From Nocardioides sp. Root1257 (GTDB lineage Bacteria; Actinomycetota; Actinomycetes; Propionibacteriales; Nocardioidaceae), in contig NZ_LMDV01000013.1 of assembly GCF_001425175.1 (NCBI RefSeq), forward strand, positions 1-50,216: a DNA stretch of 50,216 nucleotides, given 5' to 3'. Below the pieces are notes generated by a model. The model did no database searches, was not told where the DNA came from, and saw only the letters and a list, made by a program, of their open reading frames with translations. This document shows positions 16,701-24,954 of this stretch, piece by piece. The stretch's first letter is position 1. Every line of letters begins with the position of its first letter. Both the position numbers and the translations under genes were made by a program.

Positions 16701-19086
16701 CCTTGGACTTGAAGTGGTTGACGATGACGGCGAACGCCGCCGAGTCGAGCGCGCCCGTGGGCTTGAACGCCTGGGCCAGCGGCTCACGGGCGTTCGCGAA
16801 CTCGGTGGTCCCGAACAGGATGTCCGAGATGCCCACCGGCTGGACCTTGGCCGGCTTGTAGATGAACCCGGGCCGGATGACGTCCTGCTCGGAGATCGCG
16901 GTGGCGTCGAGCGCCTCGGCGGGCGAGTGCACGAACTTCCAGGTGCCGGCTCCGGCGTCGGCGTTGAGGGCGTTGACCAGGTAGGCGAGCGCGTCGTCCC
17001 GGTTGGTCTCGCCGACCAGCTTCATGGAGTTCTCGATCTCCTCGAGGCTGACGATGTCCGCCCCGAGCGTGTTGATCGCGTGCACGATCTTGTCGCGCTG
17101 GCGGTCCAGGCTCGCCTGGGTCGCCGCACCGCGAGGTCCGTTGCCGGCGTTCGTGCCGTTCGTGACGACACCACAGGTGTTGTTGCCGATCCTGTTGCCG
17201 TCACGGTCGGTGTAGTACGAGCAGGCCGTGTTCACGGCGGGGCTCTGCGCGGCGCCGTTGAGCACGTACTGCTCACCGGTGGTGTTGAAGAAGTTGAGGA
17301 CGTTGAACGTGGCCAGCTTGAGGTCTCCGCCGACCGGCTGGGGCGCGAGGTTCGGCGTCCGCGTGTCCTCGAACGTGACGACGGCGTCGCCCAGGTCCTT
17401 CACGGGCAGCGAGGGCTGGAACTTCCAGACGCTGTTGCGGAAGTCGAGGATGACCGGCTGGTGGAACGTCGCCTCGGCGCCCACGCGCACGGCGTGGTCC
17501 GGGCCCAGCCACGGCAGCGGCAGGTCCTGCTGCGGAGAGTCGTTGGTCAGGTAGTTGATGCTCGTCCCGTCGTCGAGCACGACCCCGCGGGCCGCGTTGT
17601 CCGCCTTGACAGCGGCGAGCCCCGCGACGTCGTCGTCGGCCTTGACCTCGGTCGGCTGCACGAGCGGGTGGTCACCGGTGGCCAGCCCGACCTCGCCGTA
17701 CTGGTTGGTGCTGTAGCTGTTGGTGACGGTGAACTCGTCGGTGGGGGCGAGGAGCTCACCCTCGTGTGCCTCGCGTGCCCCCTCGGTCGTCGGGTACGCG
17801 ATGGCCCGCGCATCGGCCGTGCCGATCGACGCGATCTCGTTCACGCCGCCGGCGACCGGCGTGATCTCGGTCAGCCCCGCGAACTCGCTCACTGGTCCTA
17901 CGACCTCGACCGAGTCGCCGATGGCCACACCCGCCGGCATCGAGTTGTTGCCGTAGACGAAGACCGCGTCAGACGCGCCATCGGTGTCGGCACCTGGGGT
18001 CTGGATGTACATGCCGTCGAGCCCGCCGTTGGCGCCCAGCTCAGCCGGGTACGGGTCGGCGTACATGCCGGTCACGACACCCTGCACGCGGACGTTCTCG
18101 CCCGCGTCCGTGCCGGAGGCCGGGGCGAACGGCGAGCGGTCGCCGGGGCCCTGGACCTCGGCGATCGTGCGCAGCGTCGGCACCTCCGTCACCGTGACGC
18201 TGAAGGACGTCTGAGCGGTCGTCGGGGTCCCGGCAGAGTCGGTGACCGTCGCCGTGACGTCGAAGGTGCCCGTGGCCGTCGGCGTACCGGAGACGGCGCC
18301 GCCGTCGGCCACCGTCACGCCAGCGGGCAGGCCGGTCGCCACCCAGTGGTACGGCGCGGTGCCGCCCGTGGCCTCCAGCGTGAACCCGGTGATCGGCAGG
18401 TTGACGATCGTGGTCTTGTCGCCCGGGTCGGTCGCGCCCAGGGGGGACGGCGTGGTGCCCGAGCCGGTCGGCGTCGGCGGGGTGATCGTGGTGAAGTCGG
18501 TGGCGTTGGCGTCCGCGTCCGCCCCACCCGTTCGCGTGAGGCTGTGGGTGACGTCCCACCCGGCGCTCGGCGCCGTGCCCTCCGGGAAGTTGCTCGTGCC
18601 GTAGCCGAGCCGGTCGACGATCCCGCTGTCCGTGGTCGGGTTGGACGCGCTCGAGGTGGTCGTCAGGAAGACGGTGCCTCCCCCGGTCGAGCCGCCCGCC
18701 ATGTTGAGCCCGGTCGCGGTCTGGTCGGGCGAGGGCAGTGCCGCACCGTTCGCCCCGTTGCTCGCGCCGCGGATCAGGTAGTAGCCGTGGGAGGCGACCG
18801 TGACGCCGACCAGCGGTGCCACACCGCTGGCGTTGCCCGTGCCGGTGGCTGAGCGGTACTGCACCGAGCCGGTGAAGGTGATCGGCGAGCCGGTGGGGTT
18901 GTAGAGCTCGACGAAGCGGTCCTTGAAGGACGCGCCGGTCGAGCCGCCGTTCATGTAGACCTCGTTGATGACGAGGCCGGTGCCGGCGGGGTTCGCCGAG
19001 GCGGGGGCGAGCGGCAACAGGGACAGACCACTGGCGACGACCGCGAGCGCGAACGCTCCGGTCAGTCGCTTCCGAGTAGCGAGCAT
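13750..19086 (-). CDS. Secreted lamin-tail/ExeM-NucH nuclease fused to 5'-nucleotidase
   Basis: 1778 residues from ATG 19086 (GGAGA nine bases upstream). In order: signal peptide (1-31, LAPASA); lamin-tail domain (about 35-170, LVINEVYMNGG); a putative-Ig domain (about 220-300); OB-fold and endonuclease/exonuclease/phosphatase domain (about 305-950: LATFNVLNFF, IVSLEEIENS, VNHFKSKGDSNP, TGDFNSYSKEDP, ASDHNPEIVGID); metallophosphatase 5'-nucleotidase (about 957-1230: GTNDFHGRL, GDLIGAS, AGNHEFD, SGHTH); its C-terminal nucleotidase domain (1285-1480, RGGESSLGNLVAEV); then two or three beta-sandwich repeats to the end. Active-site residues of both enzymes look intact. It probably degrades extracellular DNA and removes phosphate from the nucleotides, for phosphate and nucleoside supply. 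No sortase motif is present. Confidence 0.92.
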   Translation of the reverse strand: MLATRKRLTGAFALAVVASGLSLLPLAPASANPAGTGLVINEVYMNGGSTGASFKDRFVELYNPTGSPITFTGSVQYRSATGTGNASGVAPLVGVTVASHGYYLIRGASNGANGAALPSPDQTATGLNMAGGSTGGGTVFLTTTSSASNPTTDSGIVDRLGYGTSNFPEGTAPSAGWDVTHSLTRTGGADADANATDFTTITPPTPTGSGTTPSPLGATDPGDKTTIVNLPITGFTLEATGGTAPYHWVATGLPAGVTVADGGAVSGTPTATGTFDVTATVTDSAGTPTTAQTSFSVTVTEVPTLRTIAEVQGPGDRSPFAPASGTDAGENVRVQGVVTGMYADPYPAELGANGGLDGMYIQTPGADTDGASDAVFVYGNNSMPAGVAIGDSVEVVGPVSEFAGLTEITPVAGGVNEIASIGTADARAIAYPTTEGAREAHEGELLAPTDEFTVTNSYSTNQYGEVGLATGDHPLVQPTEVKADDDVAGLAAVKADNAARGVVLDDGTSINYLTNDSPQQDLPLPWLGPDHAVRVGAEATFHQPVILDFRNSVWKFQPSLPVKDLGDAVVTFEDTRTPNLAPQPVGGDLKLATFNVLNFFNTTGEQYVLNGAAQSPAVNTACSYYTDRDGNRIGNNTCGVVTNGTNAGNGPRGAATQASLDRQRDKIVHAINTLGADIVSLEEIENSMKLVGETNRDDALAYLVNALNADAGAGTWKFVHSPAEALDATAISEQDVIRPGFIYKPAKVQPVGISDILFGTTEFANAREPLAQAFKPTGALDSAAFAVIVNHFKSKGDSNPAATGDNANSPDTGAFNGDRTRQATRLAAFAQEFAQKRGISAVFLTGDFNSYSKEDPMQVLHDAGFTAIESDDAGEESYSFGGLSGSLDHVLGNAAAYAMVTGADIWDINAAESVGYQYSRYNYNVTQLFNAANPFAASDHNPEIVGIDLPAFTTDHSEVQILGTNDFHGRLLADGANAAGAAVLAGAVDEMRADNPDTGFVAAGDLIGASTFESFIQDDEPTIDALNEAGLDVSAAGNHEFDQGYEDLVGRVQDRADWKYIAANVVEPAGRDDLAPSWMQTFDTDAGDIKVGYVGAVTEDLPSLVSPSGIQGVTVTDIVDATNAEAANLKAAGADLVILLVHEGAPSTDCSTMTDPSTTWGHIVTGVNDSVDAIVSGHTHLAYNCSFPVAGWSGRAVTKRPVVSAGQYGTFLNKLVFSFDNTSGDLVATSQDVIGLAGTGYAPNAEVAQTVADAKAQADVLGAAVLGKIGGGFNRAKLANGTTENRGGESSLGNLVAEVQRWATETPTSGSAQIAFMNPGGLRADMTGTGAGTFPRDLTYKQAAVVQPFANTLVNMSLTGANIKLALEQQWQRDASNNIPSRPFLRLGISKGFTYTYDPSKAEGSRVTGMWLNGVAIDPAATYSVTVNSFLASGGDNFRAFNNGTAKRDTGKVDLQAMVDYMDEFAGTTPLAVDFSQRSVGVKFPAAAPASYGPGDHIVFDVSSWSMSTAADTKDTAVQVKLGSQVLGTAPLDNTVGTDVFDEYGKAAVDVVVPADVVGGATALTLVGTDTGTQTRVPVTLVGAPPTEPTASTVSAGNVSVTYGKAGTVTVTVGPAGATGTVQLFDGAKKIGVATAVPASGITKVVLPARSLKPGSHTLTAAYSGDDDFTSGSDTFKVVVAKAASGTKATARPAKAKLRKTRVTLKIEVDGQPGVAATGKVRVTVPGQGTKTLTLRGGKATLTLGKFTSTGSKTIRVSYLGSDVLKPSADTVRVVVKR

Positions 19087-19338
19087 GAAGGGCGTTCTCC
19101 GAACGTGAGGGCGAGGACGGGGGCAGCGCCATCGAACCGGCCATCGGAAACATCGCGACCAGACCCGGGAACAGCAAGAGAATTCCCGAGAACGAATCAA
19201 CGACGGGGGAAGCCCTCCGGCGCGGAGCGTGGTGAAGGGAACCTAACCCCGAAACGTTCGTCTCTCGCAAGAGATACGGTGAACAAGTTGTTACAGATCG
19301 GCATCGGACGCGTAAGCCTGAGGACTACGGCCGAGATT
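19087..19338 (-). promoter_or_regulatory. Promoter and long leader of the nuclease gene
   Basis: This 252-base gap, the longest in the window, lies between the pgsA stop and the nuclease start. On the minus strand a TAGGTT (19240-19245) is a possible -10, giving a leader of roughly 150 bases with a small stem (19166-19171 with 19183-19188). Further up, AACAAGTTGTT at 19282-19292 is a perfect palindrome apart from its centre and looks like an operator. A single GTTCACC (19279-19285) resembles half a PHO box, but the second unit is not visible. Confidence 0.35.
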
Positions 19339-19950
19339 TTACGAACGCAGGGTCGCGCGCTGCTTCCAGACGTCGCGGTAGAACTCCCAGCCGGACCACA
19401 GCGTGAGGGCGACCGCGATCGCCAGGCACGCCTGCGCCAGGTAGAAGATCACCTCGCCCGGGACCTCCAGGCCGCTGGGCAGGTCGGGGTCGCGCAGGGG
19501 CAGGCAGAGCGTCGCTAGGGCGACCGCCTGGAAGGTCGTCTTGATCTTGCCGAGGTCGGCGGCCGCGATGACCACCTTCTTCAGGATCGAGAGACGGAGC
19601 AGCGTCACGCTCCACTCCCGGATCAGCACGACGATCGTCACCCACCACCAGATGTCGCCGACGATCGAGAGCCCGATGAAGGCCATGCCGGTGACCGCCT
19701 TGTCGGCGATCGGGTCGGCGATCTTGCCGAAGTTGGTGATCAGGTTGTGCTTGCGGGCCAGGTCGCCGTCGATCTTGTCGGTGATCATCGCCAGCGAGAA
19801 GATCACGAACGCGACGCAGCGCCAGGTGATCGAGTCGCCGCCGTCGACCAGCAGCGCCCACGCGAAGAACGGGACCGCCACGATCCGCAACGTCGTCAGG
19901 ACGTTGGGGACGTTCCAGTTGCTGGGCTGCTGCACCTGCGCCTCGGCCAT
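19339..19950 (-). CDS. pgsA: CDP-alcohol phosphatidyltransferase, phosphatidylglycerophosphate synthase type
   Basis: 203 residues from ATG 19950 in a TGATG overlap with the rimO stop (GTG 19953 is the alternative). The catalytic CDP-alcohol motif is complete: TDKIDGDLARKHNLI, then GKIADPIADK, matching D-x2-DG-x2-AR-x8-G-x3-D-x3-D. The motif is followed by several hydrophobic segments (GMAFIGLSIVGDIWWWVTIVVLI, quoted by its ends GMAFIGLSI and WWVTIVVLI, and FYLAQACLAIAVALTLW). It transfers phosphatidate from CDP-diacylglycerol to glycerol 3-phosphate in the inner face of the membrane, the step before phosphatidylglycerol and cardiolipin. It is second in a rimO-pgsA unit, as in many Actinobacteria. 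Confidence 0.93.
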   Translation of the reverse strand: MAEAQVQQPSNWNVPNVLTTLRIVAVPFFAWALLVDGGDSITWRCVAFVIFSLAMITDKIDGDLARKHNLITNFGKIADPIADKAVTGMAFIGLSIVGDIWWWVTIVVLIREWSVTLLRLSILKKVVIAAADLGKIKTTFQAVALATLCLPLRDPDLPSGLEVPGEVIFYLAQACLAIAVALTLWSGWEFYRDVWKQRATLRS

Positions 19951-21374
19951 CACAGCACCCGAGCGTAGAGGTCGGCGCCGTCGGACTCGACGACCACCGC
20001 GCGGACCAGGTCGCCGACCCGGGCGTCGGCGTCGAGCAGGTACGTCGACCCGTCGACCTCGGGGCCCTGGTGTGCCGCCCTGCCCTCGATGCCCCGCCCG
20101 TCCTCGGCGTCGGCGCTCTCGACGAGCACCTCGACCGTCTCGCCGATCCGGTCCGCGGCCCGCTGGGAGGTGAGCTCCTCGACCAGGTCGCCGACGTGCT
20201 CGACCCGGGCCCGCACCTCGTCCTCGTCGAGCTTGCCGTCGTACGTCGCGGCCTCGGTGCCGTCCTCGTCGGAGTAGCCGAACACGCCGGTCACGTCGAG
20301 GCGGGCGGCGACCAGGAAGTCGCAGAGGGTCTGCAGGTCCTCGTCGCTCTCACCCGGGAAGCCGACGATCACGTTGCTGCGCACCCCGGCCTCCGGGGCC
20401 AGCGCACGGATCTGCTCGAGCAGGCCGAGGAAGCTCTCCGGGTCGCCGAAGCGGCGCATCCGCCGCAGCACCCCGGCGCTCGCGTGCTGGAACGACAGGT
20501 CGAAGTACGGCGTGACCCCGGGCGTGCCCGCGATCGCCTCGACCAGGCCGGGGCGGGTCTCGGCGGGCTGCAGGTAGGAGACCCGGACCCGGTCGACGCC
20601 GTCGACCGCAGCGAGCTCGGGCAGCAGCGTCTCGAGGAGCCGCAGGTCGCCGAGGTCCTTGCCGTACGACGTGGAGTTCTCGCTGACCAGGAACAGCTCG
20701 CGCACGCCCTGCTCCCCCAGCCAGCGCGCCTCCTGGAGCACGTCCGAGGGGCGGCGGCTGACGAACGAGCCGCGGAAGGAGGGGATGGCGCAGAAGGAGC
20801 AGCGTCGGTCGCAGCCGCTGGCCAGCTTGAGGGACGCCGTGGGGCCGGAGTCCAGGCGCCGTCGCAGCGACGCCGGTCCTGACGCGTGGCCCGGCACCGG
20901 GGTCGTCGACAGCGCGCGCTCGACCGGGGTGATCGGCAGCAGCAGCCGGCGGTCCTGCGGGGTGTGCGCGGCGTGGGACTCCCCCGCGACGATCGAGCGC
21001 AGCCGCGCGGCGATGTCCGGGTAGTCGTCGAAGCCGAGCACCGCGTCGGCCTCGGGCAGCGACTCGGCGAGCTCCTTGCCGTAGCGCTCGGCCATGCAGC
21101 CCACGGCCACCACGGCCTGGGTGCGTCCGGTCGCCTTGAGGTCGGCCGCCTCGAGCAGGGTGTCGACCGAGTCCTTCTTCGCCGACTCGACGAAGCCGCA
21201 CGTGTTGACGACCACGGTGTCGGCGTCGGCCGGGTCGCCGACGAGCCGGAAGCCGTCGGCCTCGAGCCGTCCGGCGAGCTCCTCGGAGTCCACCTCGTTG
21301 CGGGCGCACCCGAGGGTCACCATGGCGACCGACAGCAGTTCGCGGGCGGGGGCAGAGCTCGTCTCAGTCGTCAT
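19950..21374 (-). CDS. rimO: Ribosomal protein S12 methylthiotransferase RimO
   Basis: 474 residues from ATG 21374. An N-terminal methylthiotransferase domain holds the first iron-sulphur cluster ligands Cys23 (TLGCARNEVDSEEL), Cys59 (VNTCGFVESAKKDS) and Cys93 (VGCMAERYGKEL). The radical-SAM domain has CDRRCSFCAIP (Cys188, Cys192, Cys195), and a C-terminal TRAM domain follows. CARNEVDSE is the RimO-type version of the motif rather than MiaB's CQMN. The enzyme adds a methylthio group to an aspartate of S12. Upstream, ATACT at about nine bases could be a -10 box. It heads the rimO-pgsA unit, with 51 bases to the usp gene behind it. Confidence 0.94.
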   Translation of the reverse strand: MTTETSSAPARELLSVAMVTLGCARNEVDSEELAGRLEADGFRLVGDPADADTVVVNTCGFVESAKKDSVDTLLEAADLKATGRTQAVVAVGCMAERYGKELAESLPEADAVLGFDDYPDIAARLRSIVAGESHAAHTPQDRRLLLPITPVERALSTTPVPGHASGPASLRRRLDSGPTASLKLASGCDRRCSFCAIPSFRGSFVSRRPSDVLQEARWLGEQGVRELFLVSENSTSYGKDLGDLRLLETLLPELAAVDGVDRVRVSYLQPAETRPGLVEAIAGTPGVTPYFDLSFQHASAGVLRRMRRFGDPESFLGLLEQIRALAPEAGVRSNVIVGFPGESDEDLQTLCDFLVAARLDVTGVFGYSDEDGTEAATYDGKLDEDEVRARVEHVGDLVEELTSQRAADRIGETVEVLVESADAEDGRGIEGRAAHQGPEVDGSTYLLDADARVGDLVRAVVVESDGADLYARVL

Positions 21375-21426
21375 GTCCGTCCGAGTATCGCAACCGACCG
21401 GTCGTTGGGGCGAACCGGCGACGGGC

Positions 21427-21837
21427 TCAGCCGACCCCGGGGCCCGGCTTCACCGCCAGCACCGGGCAGGTCGCGCCGAGCAGGATCCGCTGCGCGACGC
21501 TGCCCATGAGCAGCTTGCCGACCGGTGTGCGGTGCCGCAGCCCGACGACGACCAGTGCGGCGCCCAGCTCGTCGGCCACCGCCAGCACCTGGTCGGCGAC
21601 CTCACCGCCGACGGACTGGCGGACGTCGTGCGTCAGCCCGGAGTCGGCCAGCCGGGACCGTACGTCGGCCAGCGCGTCGGCACCGGCGTACCGGTCGTCG
21701 ACCAGCGCGTCGCCCCGGCTGCCGTTGACCACGACCACCGCGCGACCGTGGTGCGCGGCCTCGCCCAGGGCGTGGTCGAGCGCGGCCGCGCCGTACTCGT
21801 CGGGCGTCCAGGCGACGACCACCCACTGCTCGCTCAT
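21427..21837 (-). CDS. Universal stress protein, last gene of the tct operon
   Basis: 136 residues; its ATG overlaps the tctA stop (ATGA). The single Usp domain begins WVVVAWTPDEYGAAALDHALGEA and ends GLRHRTPVGKLLMGSVAQRILLGATCPVLAVK. The ATP-loop is normally G-x2-G-x9-G-S; here the second Gly is His (GLRH), so nucleotide binding may differ, though the GS end is kept. Usp proteins are small nucleotide-binding factors made under stress. In several Actinobacteria a usp gene closes the tripartite tricarboxylate transporter operon; the four-base overlap supports co-translation with the permease. Confidence 0.9.
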   Translation of the reverse strand: MSEQWVVVAWTPDEYGAAALDHALGEAAHHGRAVVVVNGSRGDALVDDRYAGADALADVRSRLADSGLTHDVRQSVGGEVADQVLAVADELGAALVVVGLRHRTPVGKLLMGSVAQRILLGATCPVLAVKPGPGVG

Positions 21838-23363
21838 CGCTCCACCAGCTCCTCGTCGTGCGACCGGTCGGTCTCGTCGTGCTCCTTGCGGTTGATCACC
21901 GCGAAGACCGGTCGCGCCACGACGAGCACCGCGATCAGCGCGTACGTCGCGATCGCGAGCGGCTCGTCGAGCAGCACCGAGAAGTCACCGCCGGAGATCG
22001 CGAGCGCCTCGCGCAGCTTGGACTCCATGAGCGGTCCGAGGATCACGCCGAGGATGAACGGCAGCACCGGGATGCCGAAGCGCCGCATCATCAGGCCGAT
22101 GAGGCCGAAGACGACCAGGAGCCCGACGTCGAACGGGTCGAGGTTGGTCGCGTAGGCGCCCAGGCAGGCGAAGAACAGGATCCCGGCGTACAGCTGGGGG
22201 CGCGGGATGCGCAGCAGCCGAGCCCACAGCGGCGCCAGCGGCAGGTTGAGGACCAGCAGCATCGCGTTGCCGATCAGGAGGCTGGCGAGCAGCGTCCAGA
22301 CGAGGTCGGACTGGTCGCTCATCAGCTGCGGACCGGGCTGGATCCCGTACCCCTGCAGGGCTGCGAGCATCACCGACGCGGTCGCGGTCACCGGCAGGCC
22401 GAGGGCGAGCATCGGCACGAACATGCCCGCGGCGGAGGCGTTGTTGGCGGCCTCGGGGCCGGCCACGCCCTCGATCGCGCCGTGGCCGAACTCGTCGCTG
22501 TTGCGCGACAGGCGGCGCTCGGTCGCGTAGGAGAGGAACGTCGGGATCTCGGCGCCGCCGGCCGGGATCGCCCCGAACGGGAAGCCGAACGCGGTGCCGC
22601 GCAGCCACGGCTTCCAGGAGCGGCGCCAGTCGTCGCGGCCCATCCAGGGCCGACCGACCGGCGTGACGCGCATCGGCGAGCGGCGCAGGTGCGCCGCCAC
22701 CCAGAGCGCCTCGCCCAGAGCGAAGATGCCCACCGCCACCACGACGATGTCGATGCGGTCGATCAGCTGCGGGACCCCCATCGTGAGCCGCTGCTGACCG
22801 GTGTTGAGGTCCAGCCCGACGAGACCGACGGACAGGCCCAGGAAGAGGCCGACGTACCCGCGCAGCGGCGAGCTGCCCAGCACGGTGGTGGTCATCACGA
22901 GCGCCAGCACCATGATCGCGAAGTACGACGGGGCGCCGATCTCGACGGCCACGTCGGCCAGCGCCGGGGCGAAGAACGCGACCAGCAGGGTGCCGACGGT
23001 GCCGGCGACGAACGAGCCGATGGCCGCGGTGGCGAGCGCCTGGGCGGCCCGGCCCTTGCGGGCCATCTTGTTGCCCTCGATCGCCGTCATCACCGAGGCG
23101 GACTCACCCGGTGTGTTCAGCAGGATCGACGTCGTCGAGCCGCCGTACATGCCGCCGTAGTAGATGCCCGCGAACATGATGAACGCCGACGTGGGGTCGA
23201 GGGTGAACGTGACCGGGATCAGGAGGGCGACGGCCATCGCCGGGCCGATGCCGGGCAGCACGCCGACGAACGTGCCGAGGAGGACGCCGATGGCGGCGTA
23301 CAGCAGGTGCTCGGGCGTGACCGCGGTCTGCAGGCCGCCCCAGAGGAGGTCGAGGTTGTCCAT
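21834..23363 (-). CDS. tctA: Tripartite tricarboxylate transporter, large permease TctA
   Basis: 509 residues from ATG 23363, nine bases after tctB. The sequence has the TctA family pattern: an opening LLWGGLQTAVTPEHLLYAAIGVLLGT, then GVLPGIGPAMAVALLIP, FAGIYYGGMYGGSTTSILLNTPGE, NKMARKGRAAQALATAAIGSFVAG (each quoted in part by GVLPGIGPAMA, GGMYGGSTTSILLN and GRAAQALATAAIG), and about 12 hydrophobic segments. It forms the channel of a sodium- or proton-driven, binding-protein-dependent importer for citrate, tartrate or other carboxylates. The C-terminal acidic/His tail ends in HDETDRSHDEELVER. All parts of the tct operon (C, B, A) are present and intact. Confidence 0.95.
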   Translation of the reverse strand: MDNLDLLWGGLQTAVTPEHLLYAAIGVLLGTFVGVLPGIGPAMAVALLIPVTFTLDPTSAFIMFAGIYYGGMYGGSTTSILLNTPGESASVMTAIEGNKMARKGRAAQALATAAIGSFVAGTVGTLLVAFFAPALADVAVEIGAPSYFAIMVLALVMTTTVLGSSPLRGYVGLFLGLSVGLVGLDLNTGQQRLTMGVPQLIDRIDIVVVAVGIFALGEALWVAAHLRRSPMRVTPVGRPWMGRDDWRRSWKPWLRGTAFGFPFGAIPAGGAEIPTFLSYATERRLSRNSDEFGHGAIEGVAGPEAANNASAAGMFVPMLALGLPVTATASVMLAALQGYGIQPGPQLMSDQSDLVWTLLASLLIGNAMLLVLNLPLAPLWARLLRIPRPQLYAGILFFACLGAYATNLDPFDVGLLVVFGLIGLMMRRFGIPVLPFILGVILGPLMESKLREALAISGGDFSVLLDEPLAIATYALIAVLVVARPVFAVINRKEHDETDRSHDEELVER

Positions 23364-23372
23364 GTCGGCTCC

Positions 23373-23900
23373 TCAGAGGATTCCGTCGAGGATGCCCGGC
23401 GTGAGCGGGATGCCCAGGCCGACGTAGAAGCCGTACCAGCTGCCGACCGCGAGGACGGCGCCGACGAGCACGTCACGGATGACCGTCCGACTGCCCAGGA
23501 CCCAGGCGGCGCCCGCGAAGAGCAGCGCGCCGCTGACCGCCCAGCCCAGCAGGTTCATCGTCGCGACCGTGAAGAGCAGGACCCCGAGCAGCTTGGTCAC
23601 CGTCAGCCAGTCGGCAGAGACGGTCAGGTCGACGTCCTCGCCCGCCTCGGGCTCGGGGCGGGACCCCCGCGCCGTCGCGACCGCGAGCAGCACGGCGAGC
23701 ACGATCATGCCGGTGCCGATGACGTAGGGGAACACGCGTGGCCCGACGGGGTCGGCGAAGCCGACGTCGAGGGTGGAGGCGTCGTACACGGTCCAGGCGC
23801 CGACCACCGCGAGGAGGGCGGCGAGGCCGTACTGCGCGCGGTCGATGCCGACGGTCTCGTCGGGCGGCGGCGCCACTCGGGTCTCAGGCGTCGTGGTCAA
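23373..23900 (-). CDS. tctB: Tripartite tricarboxylate transporter, small permease TctB
   Basis: 175 residues if it starts at TTG 23900, inside the end of tctC with AAGGAG ten bases upstream; GTG 23876 after the tctC stop is the alternative (167 residues). Four hydrophobic segments (YGLAALLAVVGAWTVY; VFPYVIGTGMIVLAVLLAVAT in part; VTKLLGVLLFTVATMNLLGW in part; RDVLVGAVLAVGSWYGFYVGLGI in part) match the family's four helices. The GFADPVGPRVFPYVIG loop is a family signature. It partners TctA in the membrane. Order tctC-tctB-tctA is standard. Confidence 0.88.
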   Translation of the reverse strand: MTTTPETRVAPPPDETVGIDRAQYGLAALLAVVGAWTVYDASTLDVGFADPVGPRVFPYVIGTGMIVLAVLLAVATARGSRPEPEAGEDVDLTVSADWLTVTKLLGVLLFTVATMNLLGWAVSGALLFAGAAWVLGSRTVIRDVLVGAVLAVGSWYGFYVGLGIPLTPGILDGIL

Positions 23901-24906
23901 TGAGATCCAGCTCCTTCAGGGTCGTTGCGACCCGCTCGTCCTCTGCCACCAGGAACTTCTCGAAGTCGTCGCCGGTGTGGAAGGCGTCGATCCAGCCGTT
24001 GTCCTCGAGCGCCTGCTGCCACTCGGGTGAGTCGTGCATCTCGGTGAGGTAGTCGATGAGCTCCTGCTTGCGCTTGTCGGAGATCCCGGGCGGCGCGAGC
24101 ACCCCACGCCAGTTGGTGAACACCAGGTCGATGTCGCTCTCCTGCAGCGTCGGGATGTCGGCGACGGTCTCGCCCTCGAGGCGCTCCTCGCCCGACACGG
24201 CCAGCGCCCGCAGGTCCCCGGCCTCGATCTGCCCCTCGAACTCGCCGAGTCCCGAGAAGCCGACCTGGATCTTGTTGCCGAGCAGCGCGCTGGTGAGCGG
24301 CCCGCCGCCGTCGTACGACACGTAGCGCACCTCGCGCGGGTCGATGCCGACCGCCTTCGCCAGCTGCATCGGGAAGAGGTGGTCGGGGCCGCCCGGCGAG
24401 GAGCCGCCGCCGACGGCGATGCCGCCGGGGTCCTTCTTCCAGGCCTCGACGAAGTCGTCGATCGTCTTGTACGGCGAGTCCGCCGGCACCAGCACACCTT
24501 CCTGGTCCTCGATCAGCTGCGCGATCGGGGTGGCGTCCTGGGGGCGGGAGTCGACGGCGAAGGAGTACGTCGAGCCGACCACGCCGAGGCCTATCGTCAT
24601 CAGCAGGTGCTCGTTGCCCTCCTCGCCGAAGAGCCGGGACATAGCGACCGAGCCGCCGGCGCCGAGGATGTTGGTGACCTGGATGTTGCCCCCGGTCACG
24701 TCGTCCCGCTCGAGCACGCCGACCGCCGCGCGGCCCGTCTGGTCGTAGCCGCCGCCGGGGCTGTTCGGGATCCACATGTCCAGGTCCTTGGTGTCGTCGC
24801 CGCGGGTGACACCGCACCCGGTGAGGAGCACCAGCGCGCACGCACCTGCGAGCATGGCGCGCAGGAGGGCCCGTCGTGGCCGGTCGGTCGGTGGTGAGGT
24901 CTGCAC
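23884..24906 (-). CDS. tctC: Tricarboxylate-binding lipoprotein TctC
   Basis: 340 residues from GTG 24906, chosen because it makes a short twin-arginine-like n-region (RPRRALLRAM) and a lipobox LLTGC (Cys31); an ATG at 24945 would give a longer start. The family signatures DMWIPNSPGGGYDQTGRAA, GAGGSVAMSRLFG and GGGSSPGGPDHL, and the C-terminal GLGEFEGQIEAGDLRALAVSG block, identify the TctC/BugT solute-binding protein that hands carboxylates to TctAB. The ligand is not predictable. It is the first gene of the operon, divergent from the sensor-kinase gene, which fits regulation of tct by the adjacent two-component system. Confidence 0.92.
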   Translation of the reverse strand: MQTSPPTDRPRRALLRAMLAGACALVLLTGCGVTRGDDTKDLDMWIPNSPGGGYDQTGRAAVGVLERDDVTGGNIQVTNILGAGGSVAMSRLFGEEGNEHLLMTIGLGVVGSTYSFAVDSRPQDATPIAQLIEDQEGVLVPADSPYKTIDDFVEAWKKDPGGIAVGGGSSPGGPDHLFPMQLAKAVGIDPREVRYVSYDGGGPLTSALLGNKIQVGFSGLGEFEGQIEAGDLRALAVSGEERLEGETVADIPTLQESDIDLVFTNWRGVLAPPGISDKRKQELIDYLTEMHDSPEWQQALEDNGWIDAFHTGDDFEKFLVAEDERVATTLKELDLIDHDA

Positions 24907-24954
24907 GTGCCGATCGTCACTCCGCCAGGTGACCGGCGTCACCATTGGGCAACC

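Noticed and set aside
13735..18852. 1705-codon open frame on the plus strand across the nuclease gene
   Set aside because: It is a low-complexity, Arg/Val-rich mirror of the real gene and arises from high GC in the third codon position.
19279..19285. PHO box upstream of the nuclease
   Set aside because: Only one GTTCACC unit is seen; a PHO box needs at least two.
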